Source: Kudoa neothunni (taxonomy: Eukaryota > Cnidaria). Taken from it: a stretch of DNA of 64,000 bases. Below the pieces are notes generated by a model, which ran no database searches, was not told the DNA's origin, and was given only the letters and a program-made list of their open reading frames with translations. Position numbers and translations under genes: made by a program. Location of the stretch: positions 10,974,001-11,038,000 of the forward strand of contig OZ199838.1 in NCBI GenBank assembly GCA_964304625.1. Reading direction: 5' to 3'. Shown in pieces: positions 39,324-51,860 of the stretch; within the stretch, counting starts at the first letter, position 1; each line of letters begins with the position of its first letter.

Positions 39324-41612
39324 GCGGGAACGGCTATTTTGCAGTATACGTGACGAACTTCGGTACAAAAAGATAACGCCCAGGAAAAATCGGACACAAT
39401 ATTGAATTGAATATAAAACCATTATATATTTACACAGAGTGCTCAATTACTTATTTTTATAGTAGCGGGAACTTCCCAGCGTTACTTGTGAAGGATTTCG
39501 CATAGATACGTTTCATAATAACATTAAAAAAATATATTGAAGTTTAAAATTAACCCATAGATACAAAATAACTAAAAATTTTTAAATGACATATTTTCAA
39601 CGATTTGGATTACCGTAATTTAAAATTATGATCATTTCTGTGAAGTAAAGCACCAATCCCCGCATTCCTTTAAAAATTTCGTGGCCCGGCACCAACGCTA
39701 AATAATTTATTGTCAGAGTCGTATTTTTTTGCATCCCCGAATTATTCAAATCCCGTAAATATTTTATCCTAAATATTAGTTTTAGCCCGGCTCGGTAACT
39801 GTGGTGCACCACTAACTTTTTAATATATAAAAAAATAGAAAAATCAATAGATATAGAGGAAAACGTATGAAAATTAATTGATTTTGTTAAATTAGCATCG
39901 CTCGGCCAGGCATAAATAATTTATATGATTAGATGAAACCAGAGTACAACCGTCTGCATTGAATTTAATCACTGAAAGTTTAACATAGTGGACGATTTCA
40001 ATGAAATCTAAGGACATGGTTCTTGTATTATAAAGCTTCAATCTGTCTGATTATAGAATTCCTTATCAAATCGTTATTAATGATGCAATCATAGACTTTT
40101 TCCCATATTTTAAATCATTAATAGGACTTTTAAAATGTGTTTATCAAGTCAACTACGTTAAAACCCCATAAATAAGGAGTGTATTTACACAAACACCCAA
40201 ATAGAAACGCCAACTTTATATATAAAAGATAGACGGAATCGCTTAATTGACATTTAATAAAGCATATAAGGGAGAATGTTAACTTCAACCGACTTCACCA
40301 TGACATAAGCGTGTTAATCCTACTGTTGAACTCAAGTAATCCGATAAACAAACTTTGAATCGACAATGTCGCCATTTTCTAAACACTTTTGGGAACATTT
40401 GGAACTGTAAAAACGATTTAAAGATTTGTTGAAACATTGTGAATCTTAACAAATTTCATAAATGTCTCTCTATAAGGAAATAATTTTGACGCACATGCGT
40501 AGTTGCTGACTCGCACAAACAGACACTTCAGCTTTATTAATATAGTAGATAATAGATTATATTAAATATCTCGTAGATATTTATGAAAAAACTTAAGATT
40601 TTTTATTTGGTGGAGATAATGTTTGCGTTACTTTTAAAGTCGCCCAAATATTTGCAACGGCTTATTTCCAGTTCTGTTTTCATACTAATAATCAAACAAT
40701 TCTTTTTAAATGCTTCAAGCACTCGGGACTATATTCAGTTAACAAAACAATTTTATCCTAAATAAAATGTTTGTATCAACCATATAATAGAATTATCGAT
40801 ATAAATCTTTAAAAGAAAAATATTAATACTTGTTCGTAATTATATTTTAACATAGAAATTTATCGGTAATTTAATTTTCAAACAGATTGTGATGTTTAAC
40901 GACTTGTAACATCTTTTTTTAAATCAAAAAAAATTTATTTGAATACCTCTGATAAAACAAAGAAGCTATTCTACTTGAGGGTTAAAGAATTCATCCACAG
41001 TAATATTTTAAATCATTATATTCAAACAAGTTGGCTTATTTCCTTAGAGAATAACACCTAACGTGTTTATTCACCAAGTATTAAATAGAGATATAATTCT
41101 AAAATAAGTGTTTAAAGTATTTTAATTTAAAATTGATAAAGACAGCGTCTTATTCTTCAAGAAACGCTGGAGGCTTACAATATTGATCTCAAAAAAATTT
41201 GAGCTATCAAAAACTAGATAACTCTTCAAACTAAAGTTTTTAATAAGTGTAAAAGTTTTCTACCACTTCATTATTGTCTTTCACATGCGTTTCGTGGTTA
41301 ATTATTTGTAATGAAGTTAGCTATATTTTTAAAGTATCCGCTCATTCCATTCGTAATATTGGTGATTTAAGTTATTTTTAAATTTTTTTCTAAAAAATAA
41401 AGATTAGAATTGTCTTTTTATTTTCTAGGTTTTGGGTAATACACTGAACTAGGTTATAATGAGACGAGGATAATAAATCTACAAAATGACACCAGTGAAT
41501 TTATATAGACGAGTTTTAAAATAATTAACTATATTCTATTTTTCCGAGAATTAACTCTCCTCACGGTCATCATTCATAAAAAATATTACTAAACGAAAAT
41601 AGTCGAGGCATT
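39324..41612. other. AT-rich spacer
   Basis: Only short open frames without family features were seen (for example 40583-40765). No gene is supported. Confidence 0.4.
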
Positions 41613-41620
41613 ATATACGT

Positions 41621-44449
41621 CAGTGGTGTGCACAACTTCTTGGGATGCGAACCACATTGGCACATTACAGAAGCTTGGAGGGACGCATTGTTGACTACGC
41701 GTTTTTTTGAGAACTTAAAATACCTGTTAATGGCTGATCTGACATTTTTTGTGCAATAAAAAAGTTAGTATATAAATAAATTTAATAATAAATTTAAACA
41801 GATTGTTTTTTGAATGAAAGTATTTTGTGACCGGCATACTATTGTAAGTTACGATTGAAATAATATAATAGGCCTTATACTTAATGAATTTTAATTTTAA
41901 TTGAAGTTACGAAAAGTTAATATACTCAGTAAGTACACATGAAATATTTAAAAAATAGCTCTGATAGAATTTTTCATAGTTATTTTAAACGTGACATTCA
42001 ATATAACATATTTTAAAAAGAGACTCAAGTTATAGATATGATTATAATCAAGTTAATCAAAATTAATTGCATTTACGATCTTTCAGATTACACCGAATTT
42101 TTTTGTGACTTGAATATCACCAACGAATAGGGGTAATTTTCTTAAAATTTATTACGAAATGTTTCAGTTCTAAAATATGACTGAAAACATGAAATTATAA
42201 AAATCATAATATTTGGTAGGTATTAATGTAATGTTTTTTTAAAGTTTTGCAAAACGATTATTTAGAGTAAAAACTCTCTTCCTAACAAAAATTATAATTT
42301 TTTACGTGGAATTATTTCTTCTAATTCCAATTAATTATATCAATGGATAAAAAAATATTTATCTGCAGATTTCAACTCCTAATTAACTGGAATTGTTTTT
42401 TTATAACTTTCAAGTTATTTAAGAGCGTTTATTCTTCATTGTTATCATTGATCTTCTCATTGAATTCCCCATGTTTCGTTTGTTGATGTCGCTTCAAGTT
42501 ATATTCCATTAATATAGCGACTGATTCAAGACAACGCAAACACACCAATTTTTTCATTTAATGTGTGGAAAAATATTTTGGAGACCAGTCATCACTAAAA
42601 TTACCGTCTTCATCAATAAATGTACACTTTGGGGAGGGACACTCAAGTTTAGTTGTGCAAAAACTTGTCGTCAACAAACGACGATTAATAAGGTAAGTTT
42701 GAGCGCATTATCACTCGATAAAATTAAGAAGAAAAGAAAAAACTATTTCTACATTAAGCTGATAAATATTGATACACCTCTATTATAAACATTTATGTTT
42801 AAAAATCTAAGGATATCTCGACAATTATACAAATTACATAGACTTTATAATTTTTTCAATGTAGAAACAAATAATTTTTTCGTTAGTAAATCGTTTGTAA
42901 TGATTGGTATGAGAATGATTCTTATAGTGTTAGATTTCTAATTAGATATAAGTATTGTCAGCTCATGGTTTTTTAATATTTAGTTGTTTTTAAATTCTTG
43001 TTGTTGTAAATTAACTCTCACATACCAGTTTTCCCCGAAATTTATTATCTGCTACTTTGTTTTAAGCGTGTACTAGACCTTACCTTGATCACTATTACAT
43101 AAGATAAATAATAGGTGGAGTGTAAGCCAACGTTGTCAACCATGTCCGATTGTTTGACCTTTGTTCCTCGAAAGATTGAATAATCGCTAAACAATATTTC
43201 AAAAATGAGAAGCTATTGCAAATTCACAAAAAAGTGGAAATTAATCGTAGTCGATTTCATTTACAAGAAATCTATGAAGAGATAATTTTATACTTAGAAC
43301 AATGTTTTATTTAAATTAAAATATCTGCAGTAAAAGTTCACCAAATGCAAGGAACAATTATGAATTTTAATAATTAATTATTGAAACCCACGTAGTACTG
43401 AAATTGAGACTAACATGAAAATACCAAAAATTTAATGAAAATAAACACATTTTTAAATAATATGCTCAAGTTAAGAATAGAATTTCGGATTGTTTTCATA
43501 TTTAATAACGATAAGACAAAGTTTAATCAGGACCAATTGACCATTTTGGAACTATCGCGAAGAACCTTATGTGTGTTGGAACGATTGAATGTAAAAAAAA
43601 GACTCTGATGTTGTTTGATATCTAATGCTAAGCTAGCATTAAAATGTTTGTTATCAATTCTCAAAAAGTTTGAATTTTAATGACGGCCGGAATAAACTTA
43701 AATTTAACAAAATATTATCTACTTGCCCAATTTTTCTTAATTTAATAAATGAATGATCGTGCATAAAAATAAAACCTCACCTAGATATAGTTGTTAAGTT
43801 TCATTCAAAAAGTGGACGAAGGGTTGTAATAAAACTAATCAAAATTAAAGGAATTGATCAGACTCAACAAGAAAATTTGATTAATTAAATCATTAATAAT
43901 CGCCTTTTGAGCATTGTTTGTGGGAAAAATAGTTTTCATTTCATTGGAAAATATATCATATCTTAATTGTAACTAACTCTGATTAAAACTTTTCCATAGA
44001 GAGCATTTTCTTTTTCTGAGATTGTCAAAATTATCAGAATCATAGAATGTTGTGTTTACATTAGATGATCTTATTCGAATGAGCGAATTTTTCAGCACAT
44101 CGACCGAGTAATGTCAAAACTTTGAAGCTTCCGAGTAAATTATAAATTTACATAATATTTGTACATATAATTAAATATCAGTTCGGTGTTGACAAAAAAC
44201 TCTGATTTTTCCGATATTGTCTGGCAAAAATTTTACCAAATGTCCGATTTGGGTTGGTAACGCCCGCTGCAAGCGTAGGTAAAATTTCAGATCAAATAAC
44301 TAAATCGAGTAAATTTAATTTTTATAAATCCGCAATATTTATCAAAAAGTTATTTTTTAATTTGTTATTAGATTGTGAAAATGCGTACATTCTCGCGTAA
44401 TTTTTCAGGTTTGTAAACCCGTCCACGGGCCGCACCTTGCCCATCACTG
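41621..44449 (-). mobile_element. hAT element, internally decayed
   Basis: Inward ends CAGTGGTGTGCACAA and CAGTGATGGGCAAGG (right end reverse-complemented) share CAGTG-TG-GCA. The 8-bp target duplication is atatacgt (41613-41620) and atatatgt (44450-44457), 7 of 8. It is 2829 bp long. A BED-type zinc-finger remnant lies on the minus strand at 42432-42556. Confidence 0.85.
42432..42556 (-). pseudogene. BED-like zinc-finger remnant of a hAT transposase
   Basis: The minus strand reads KKLVCLRCLESVAILMEYNL, then KRHQQTKHGEFNEKI. The C-x2-C ... H-x4-H spacing and the KEYNLKRHxxTKH-type motif are typical of the N-terminus of GTF2IRD2/SCAND3/ZBED-type hAT transposases. The catalytic body was not found downstream, where only about 800 bp remain. 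Confidence 0.75.
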
Positions 44450-44629
44450 ATATATGTTACTTTAGTCAAAGAACCGAGAGCAGAACTTAATTATTATGAA
44501 ATTGATTCCAAATTTTTTCTATCCAATTTAACTAGGATGCCTTATTTTACGAACAATGTTATTGCATTCATTTAGGTAATGAATAAGCTAATAGGTATGA
44601 ATACATTTTCTGGTCTACAATTACGCAGA

Positions 44630-44865
44630 ATAGATTCATTACATCTAATCCGTAGATACATCGAATAGCCTGGAAAATTTTCCAATGCTTTTTACAATAT
44701 CATTACGAAACAAATGTTCTACATATCGTTGTATAAAATGAACTTTTGTAAATGAGAAATAATACCTACCATACTCATCATTCCAGACATCGTCGCTTAT
44801 TGATGATTAATATTTTTTTGTGCTCAATAACACCGAAAAAGATTAATAACGAAGAATCATAAAAT
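44630..44865 (+). promoter_or_regulatory. Putative promoter of surface gene C
   Basis: This block is conserved with 48787-49026 upstream of gene D. It includes ctaatccgtagatacat, a candidate TATA box TATAAAA at 44732 (134 bp before the ATG) and the shared string catcgtcgcttattga. Conservation above the surrounding spacer suggests function. Confidence 0.4.
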
Positions 44866-47503
44866 ATGAGGCTAATAAGTTTTATTTTATTTTCGACAAT
44901 ACTCACAAAAAGTAAAATTAGGAATATTTTTCATTAAATATTACCATTTAGTATGTTGTCACAAGTATTTCATTGAACAAATTGAACGACCAGCAGAAGA
45001 ACCACAAACAACTGAAACTCAAGAACCGCAATCTACTGTTAATCAATCAGTTTCACAGTCAAATACCCTGTCGACGTTGATGAAATCCGGTGATCAAGCT
45101 AGTTCCGATTCTGAGGATAGTTCTGTTAGTAGTTCCGACTCTAGTACTGGTAGTTCTGATGGTGACACCGAGCTTGCTGCTGATGCTATTGAAGATAATG
45201 CTGACACTGAGGAGTCTAATGAAGATAAAGATGATGATGATGACAGCGACGTTTCACCTCCTACCAGCGACTCAACTAATGCGGACGAAACTACTACCAC
45301 CGAGGCTCCTCCTGAAACTACAATAAACCCAAGTGATATACCTATAAATGATCAAATAATCTCCAAATACATGGATAAAATCACAATACATTTAAAGGGG
45401 GACGAAAACGAGAAATGCAAAATAGAACATTTGTTCAGAAATGGAGACAGATCCAAATTTAATGAAACTATGTGTATAATAGGTGAAACCCAAACTGTAG
45501 CCGTATGTGAACCTCAATGTAATCAGACGGTTGTGATTAATGTCAATAGTGGACGATTTATGCATTATTTCAGGGTTACCGAAGGAAGGAACATTAATAT
45601 ATTAGCGATTCCGGCAGGTAAATCATAATACTTAGATTTTTGAGATTATTATTTAATAGATATGCCCAGACTTCCTGAAACTAACGTAACTCTGAGCGAA
45701 GAAAAAGCGCAATTCGGAGTTAACAATTTCTGTACAGATAATTTCAGATGCCGAGTAAAAAGCACAAGATATGATAGAACTTTAGTCAAAGTAGAAAATA
45801 ACAGCTGTGAACTACACAACATTACTATACCAATTCGTTACTCAATGTCCAGCGCCTATTATTCATACTGCGGTGCAAATCAAGCTAAAATCATGTTTTA
45901 TGCCAACAAGTCTTTCTACAATAAAGATAACAAATACCAATATGTTCCTTTTACTGTTACTCAATCAGCCAGTCAAAAAGCTAATTTCCCATTAACAATG
46001 GAGAATCCCTATATGAACAATGAAATTTGCAATTTCCAAATAAAGGATGGAACTAATGTTGGTTATAAAGATAAATGTAGTCAAACTGGAAGCGCAGATT
46101 CAGATAAATGTTACAAATACTGTGGTGGGGCTACCACTTTGGTCTGGGATGGCAAAAATGATGATGTTAATGATTATACTGTCAAAATTGCTACTAGACA
46201 TGGGGAAGAAAATTACAAAATTAAAAGTATATGCAATTCAGATATGATAAAATTTATTGTTTTATAGAAGACAAAAATACTGTAGAGCTGTCCGATATCA
46301 CAGCAACTTCAGCAAGTTATCAAGCTACTAATACCGAGGAGTCTAAAAAATGTTTCCCTTCATTAGTCCACGCGAAAATTCCTGGTATTGCAATGAGCAA
46401 TATATGTGGTGAAGGTAGAAACTTAACTTGTCCAGAAGCATGTGCCACGAAGACACAATTAAATCTTTTAACCCCAAACACGGCATACATACTTGAGATG
46501 GTAATTGGCACATCGAAATCTGATGAAAACAAAAATGTTGTTAACAAATTTCTCGCCACAGGTATAAATATAAGATACTATAAATACTTAATATGATTAG
46601 CACCAATAAAATTCAGCGAAACAAAAGTATTGTTTTTCGGTGATACAATGATTATGACCCCAGGAGCAGTGAGTGCATATGAGTCGTATCTCCCGAAAAT
46701 GAAATGTTATGTGAGATACATGAAACCCAGAAAACCAAGAAGAACAATAGCCACCTGTTCTGATGGAAAACCATGTTGGGGTCTGTGCTCTCAAAGATTT
46801 GAAGTAGTAAATTTGCCGGTTAATGTAACATTAAGTATCGAGTTGGTTCATGCTGGCCACGTTGATTATCCAGTTTATCAAGTGTCACAATTAATAAGTG
46901 AATAAATATTGATGCGACAACATTAACTCTGATATTTTAATCTTAGAACCCAATGATACTAAAGCAAAACCGGAAATAACTTTTGATATTGTTGAAAAGA
47001 AATTAACTATCATACCAGACAAAACTCAACCAGGAAATTTATGTGATGTGGTTATTTACGCAGTCAATCCTGAAAACCCCCAAGATAGATTTTTGTTTGA
47101 GAAGATAGGAAAACCAACCGATGAAGATATTGATTGTGCAAACTCAGTTGTATTTGACAATATAGATATAAAATACAGCTATCAGTTGTTATCTGGCGAT
47201 GGACAATCTGCAGCAATTATTGACGAGATTGAAGTCGGAAGTAAATTATTGTTATTTATTTATTGTTATATAATTTTATATAGAACAAGGATCTGGGTAA
47301 TCATAATTATTATATATATTATGAATTTGAACAATTTATTTTCATTTAGTGGTTGGATGAAGAAGAACTGGTGGATGTAATTTTCATATGAAGATATAGT
47401 ATAATATTTCATAATTAATTTATTTAGTATTTTCGCAGTGTTGGGTGCTTTGGGTGTGGTTATTGGTGCAGTGGCCTTTGTGGCGAATAAATCCAGTGAC
47501 TGA
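44866..47503 (+). CDS. Surface-protein gene C: tandem Cys-rich FN3-like domains, single-pass membrane protein
   Basis: Nine exons splice to 759 residues: 44866-44911, 44952-45617, 45660-46226, 46268-46561, 46601-46897, 46947-47240, 47284-47296, 47350-47376 and 47428-47503. The signal peptide MRLISFILFSTILT is followed by an acidic Ser/Thr-rich region (to about residue 125). Six domains follow: one in exon 2, two in exon 3, one each in exons 4, 5 and 6 (98-99 residues, phase 1 to phase 1). Cys cores include CGEGRNLTCPEAC and CSDGKPCWGLC; tyrosine-corner motifs include LTPNTAYILEMV. The last domain lacks CxxxC. A 13-nt and a 27-nt exon encode a Gly/Trp-rich linker, then the helix IIFAVLGALGVVIGAVAFVA and tail NKSSD. 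Several N-x-S/T sites (NETM, NQTV, NITI, NLTC, NVTL) fit an extracellular face. Function is unknown. Confidence 0.85.
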
Positions 47504-48786
47504 AACTCCTTCTTCTTATGAAACGATAGATACTATTAGTCTTTTTATAAAATTATTCCTTTTTTTGATGTGTCTATCTGTTTTTAAATCGTTAGAATTA
47601 AATTAATTTTTGTTTAATGTGAATCAAAGACTGTTATATAAACGATTTTTAAAAATACTAGAGCAAAGCTAAAAATTTTTCTGCTTCTCAAACTAACATA
47701 TTTTAAAAATCAATTAAATAATTTTATAAAAAATGCGATCAAAAAAAATATTTGTGTCAACTATAGAAAATATTCTTATTTTAGTTAATTTAAAAAACTA
47801 AAGGGTCTATTAATGTAACTTATTAATATCCTTTGATCAAAAAATGGTACATACGAGAGGTTTTCTTTTCAATAAGTAAGAAGTAGGTTATTCGTCGTAA
47901 CTGTAGCAATTATGGAAGGAAATTTGATAGGATTTTTTGAACAACTTGTTTCTTTTATCAGTAAAGGCGTTTAAATAGAAAAAAATCCAAAATGATAGAA
48001 AATATTGGGAATTTGATAATATACATCAAAATATGAAATAGATTGCTCAACTAAATTAATGGAAAATTGTTGAAGCTATTGGAAAAGTTCCAAAAACGCC
48101 ATGGAACACGAATCATTCATTGGCCATTAACATCAATTTCAATATATAGTAGGTAAGAGAGTCAGATATCAACAATCTAAATAATATAAATTTTAATTTA
48201 TAAAAGATAAACCAACTTGATTATGGGAAAATTCTGGTGACATACCCAAGTTGAGCACAGCCTAGACATGTAATCGTGCTTACATTTCGATAGAGTTTGA
48301 ACAACTCCCGATCACGTATTTTTCCTTATACTAAAAAATTGTTTTTATGTGTGATTCTACATACGTCTTAAGACGGTAAATAAATCTACAAGCTAAAAGT
48401 GTGTCGGATATATTTTGTTTATTATGAAAGCACCTTTAACCGATTTCACATAATTCGCTCGAGAATATCAAAAATGCACGAAAAAACTAAATAAGAAAAT
48501 TTTAACTTCAAGTTAACTTGATGATTTTATTAATCTGTTATAATTACCCTGATTTTTATTTTATAGCTTTATTAAAGTACGTTTAAAATAAATACGCTGA
48601 AAAGAAGAGAAATTATAAGATAATAAACTAAACCCATTTTTATTTCAATAATTTTAAGTTAACTAAAATATCCGAATTTTTTATAAATTTTCTGCCGTAT
48701 TATTACATCCAAGTTGCAGCTAGCAATATTACAACTATTAACGTACGATTTTATCTTCGTAATGTACTCAGCAGCATTCTTTATTC
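47504..48786. repeat. Spacer of tandem unit 1
   Basis: No gene. It is homologous to 51667-51860 plus 54968-56130 behind gene D. It keeps the uninterrupted hAT target site tactagag at 47656-47663. Confidence 0.8.
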
Positions 48787-49026
48787 AAATAGATTCATGA
48801 ATTCTAATCCGTAGATACATTAAATAGCCTGGAAAATTTTCCAACGCATATTAAAATATCAAATTGAAATAATTATTCTATATATTGCTGTATAAAATGA
48901 ACTTTTTTAAATGGGAAATAATGTCTGCCATACTCACCATTTTAGACATCGTCGCTTATTGACGATTACTATTTTTTTCTTTTCAATAACTACGACATCA
49001 GATTAATAACGAAGAATTAATAAAAT
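48787..49026 (+). promoter_or_regulatory. Putative promoter of surface gene D
   Basis: Counterpart of 44630-44865, with candidate TATAAAA at 48891 (136 bp before the ATG) and the shared block catcgtcgcttattga. Confidence 0.4.
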
Positions 49027-51666
49027 ATGAGGCTAATAAGTTTTATTTTATTTTTGACAATACTCACAACAAGTAAAATTAGGAATAATTATCATGAAAT
49101 ATTCCCATTTAGTATGCGGTCATAAGTATTTCATTGAACAAATTGAACGACCTGCAGAGGAGCTCAAAACACTTGAAACTCAAGGAGCGCAACCCAATGA
49201 TGGACAACCAGTTTCACAATCAAATATCTCACCGATATTGATGAAATCGGATGTTTCCACCAGTCTCGATCCTGATCCTGCGAGTCCTGTTGGTAGTTCT
49301 GACCCTAGTACTAGTAGTTCAAGTGATGACCCAGGTTCTGAGACTGGATCTACTGAATCTAAAGCTGATGCTGAGGTTGCTGATGAAGATGAAGATGCTG
49401 GTGACAGCGACGTTTTACCTCCTATCAGCGCCCCAACTGAAGATACCGAAACTGCTACCACCGAGGCTCCTCCTGAAACTACAATAAACCCAAGTGATAT
49501 ACCTATAAATGATCAAATAATCTCCAAATACATGGATAAAATCACAATACATTTAAAGGGGGACGAAAACGAGAAATGCAAAATAGAACATTTGTTCAGA
49601 AATGGAGACAGATCCAAATTTAATGAAACTATGTGTATAATAGGTGAAACCCAAACTGTAGCCGTATGTGAACCTCAATGTAATCAGACGGTTGTGATTA
49701 ATGTCAATAGTGGACGATTTATGCATTATTTCAGAGTTACTGAAGGAAGAAACATTAAGATATTAGCAATTCCGGCAGGTAAATCATAATACTTATATTT
49801 TTGAGATTATTATTTAATAGATATGCCCAGACTTCCTGAAACTAACGTAACTCTGAGTGAAGAAGAAGCGCAATTCGGAGTTAACAATTTCTGTACAGAT
49901 AATTTCAGATGCCGAGTAAAAAGCACAAGATATGATAGAACTTTAGTCAAAGTAGAAAATAACAGCTGTGAACTACACAACATTACTATACCAATTCGTT
50001 ACTCAATGTCCAGCGCCTATTATTCATACTGCGGTGCAAATCAAGCTAAAATCATGTTTTATGCCAACAAGTCTTTCTACAGTAAAGATAACAAATACCA
50101 ATATGTTCCTTTTACTGTTACACAATCAACTAGTCAAAAAGCTAATTTCCCATTAGAAGTGCATAATCCTTACATGAACAATGAAATTTGCAATTTCCAA
50201 ATCGCTAGTAGTGGTGGTAGTAGTGATTTTAAAGATAAATGTACTCAGGCAGGAATTGCTGCAAGTGATAAATGTTATAAATACTGTGGTGGGGCTACTA
50301 CTCTTGAATTGACAGGAGAAAGCGGAGATGTAAGTAGTTATACTGTCCAAATCGCTACTAGACATGGTGAAAAGAAATACAAAATTAAAAGTATACACCT
50401 ACTCAACTAATCAAATTTATTGTTTTATAGAAGACAAAAATACTGTAGAGTTATCCGATATCACAGCAACTTCAGCAAGTTATCAAGCTACTAATACCGA
50501 GGAGTCTAAAAAATGTTTCCCTTCATTAGTCCACGCGAAAATTCCTGGTATTGCAATGAGCAATATATGTGGTGAAGGTAGAAACTTAACTTGTCCAGAA
50601 GCATGTGCCACGAAGACACAATTAAATCTTTTAACCCCAAACACGGCATACATACTTGAGATGGTAATTGGCACATCGAAATCTGATGAAAACAAAAATG
50701 TTGTTAACAAATTTCTCGCCACAGGTATAAATATAAGATACTATAAATACTTAATATGATTAGCACCAATAAAATTCAGCGAAACAAAAGTATTGTTTTT
50801 CGGTGATACAATGATTATGACCCCAGGAGCAGTGAGTGCATATGAGTCGTATCTCCCGAAAATGAAATGTTATGTGAGATACATGAAACCCAGAAAACCA
50901 AGAAGAACAATAGCCACCTGTTCTGATGGAAAACCATGTTGGGGTCTGTGCTCTCAAAGATTTGAAGTAGTAAATTTGCCGGTTAATGTAACATTAAGTA
51001 TCGAGTTGGTTCATGCTGGCCACGTTGATTATCCAGTTTATCAAGTGTCACAATTAATAAGTGAATAAATATTGATGCGACAACATTAACTCTGATATTT
51101 TAATCTTAGAACCCAATGATACTAAAGCAAAACCGGAAATAACTTTTGATATTGTTGAAAAGAAATTAACTATCATACCAGACAAAACTCAACCAGGAAA
51201 TTTATGTGATGTGGTTATTTACGCAGTCAATCCTGAAAACCCCCAAGATAGATTTTTGTTTGAGAAGATAGGAAAACCAACCGATGAAGATATTGATTGT
51301 GCAAACTCAGTTGTATTTGACAATATAGATATAAAATACAGCTATCAGTTGTTATCTGGCGATGGACAATCTGCAGCAATTATTGACGAGATTGAAGTCG
51401 GAAGTAAATTATTGTTATTTATTTATTGTTATATAATTTTATATAGAACAAGGATCTGGGTAATCATAATTATTATATATATTATGAATTTGAACAATTT
51501 ATTTTCATTTAGTGGTTGGATGAAGAAGAACTGGTGGATGTAATTTTCATATGAAGATATAGTATAATATTTCATAATTAATTTATTTAGTATTTTCGCA
51601 GTATTGGGTGCTTTGGGTGTGGTTATTGGTGCAGTGGCCTTTGTGGCGAATAAATCCAGTGACTGA
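49027..51666 (+). CDS. Surface-protein gene D, close paralogue of gene C
   Basis: Same nine-exon structure as gene C: 49027-49072, 49113-49778, 49821-50390, 50431-50724, 50764-51060, 51110-51403, 51447-51459, 51513-51539 and 51591-51666, giving 760 residues. Exon 3 is 3 nt longer; all other exon lengths are identical. From exon 4 to the stop only about three base differences from gene C were seen, introns included. By contrast the acidic N-terminal region (about residues 40-120) is largely different in sequence although exon 2 keeps exactly 666 nt. The second half of exon 3 also differs: gene C has KDGTNVGYKDKCSQTG where gene D has ASSGGSSDFKDKCTQAG. Signal peptide, Cys cores, microexons and membrane helix are conserved. 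Function is unknown. Confidence 0.85.
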
Positions 51667-51860
51667 AACTCCTTCTATCTACTAAGGAAAACATAATTTT
51701 ACTTCTTATGAAACGATAAATACTATTAGCTTTTTTTAAAAAGTTATTCATGTTTGTCGATAAGTGATGTCTATTATTTTTTAAAGATTTTGAATTAAAC
51801 TTATTTTTTGATTATGTTATTCAATGACTGTTATATAAACGATTTTTAAAGATACTGGAG

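Larger units (their letters stand above)
44630..48786 (+). repeat. Tandem duplication, unit 1 (gene C plus flanks)
   Basis: This unit is homologous to 48787-56130 minus the hAT insertion. Gene bodies align with offsets of 4161-4163 bp. The flanking spacer is clearly homologous but much more divergent than the gene body. Confidence 0.9.

Noticed and set aside
45090-45326. Plus-strand open frame rich in Leu/Met overlapping exon 2 of gene C, and the Ser-rich antisense frame 45094-45300
   Set aside because: Both are alternate-frame shadows of the acidic low-complexity repeat; neither has family features, and the gene D counterparts are not conserved in sequence.
46320-46794. Antisense frames 46320-46559 and 46597-46794, identical in the gene D unit
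   Set aside because: Their identity follows from the near-identical DNA of genes C and D; the sense strand explains the region fully.
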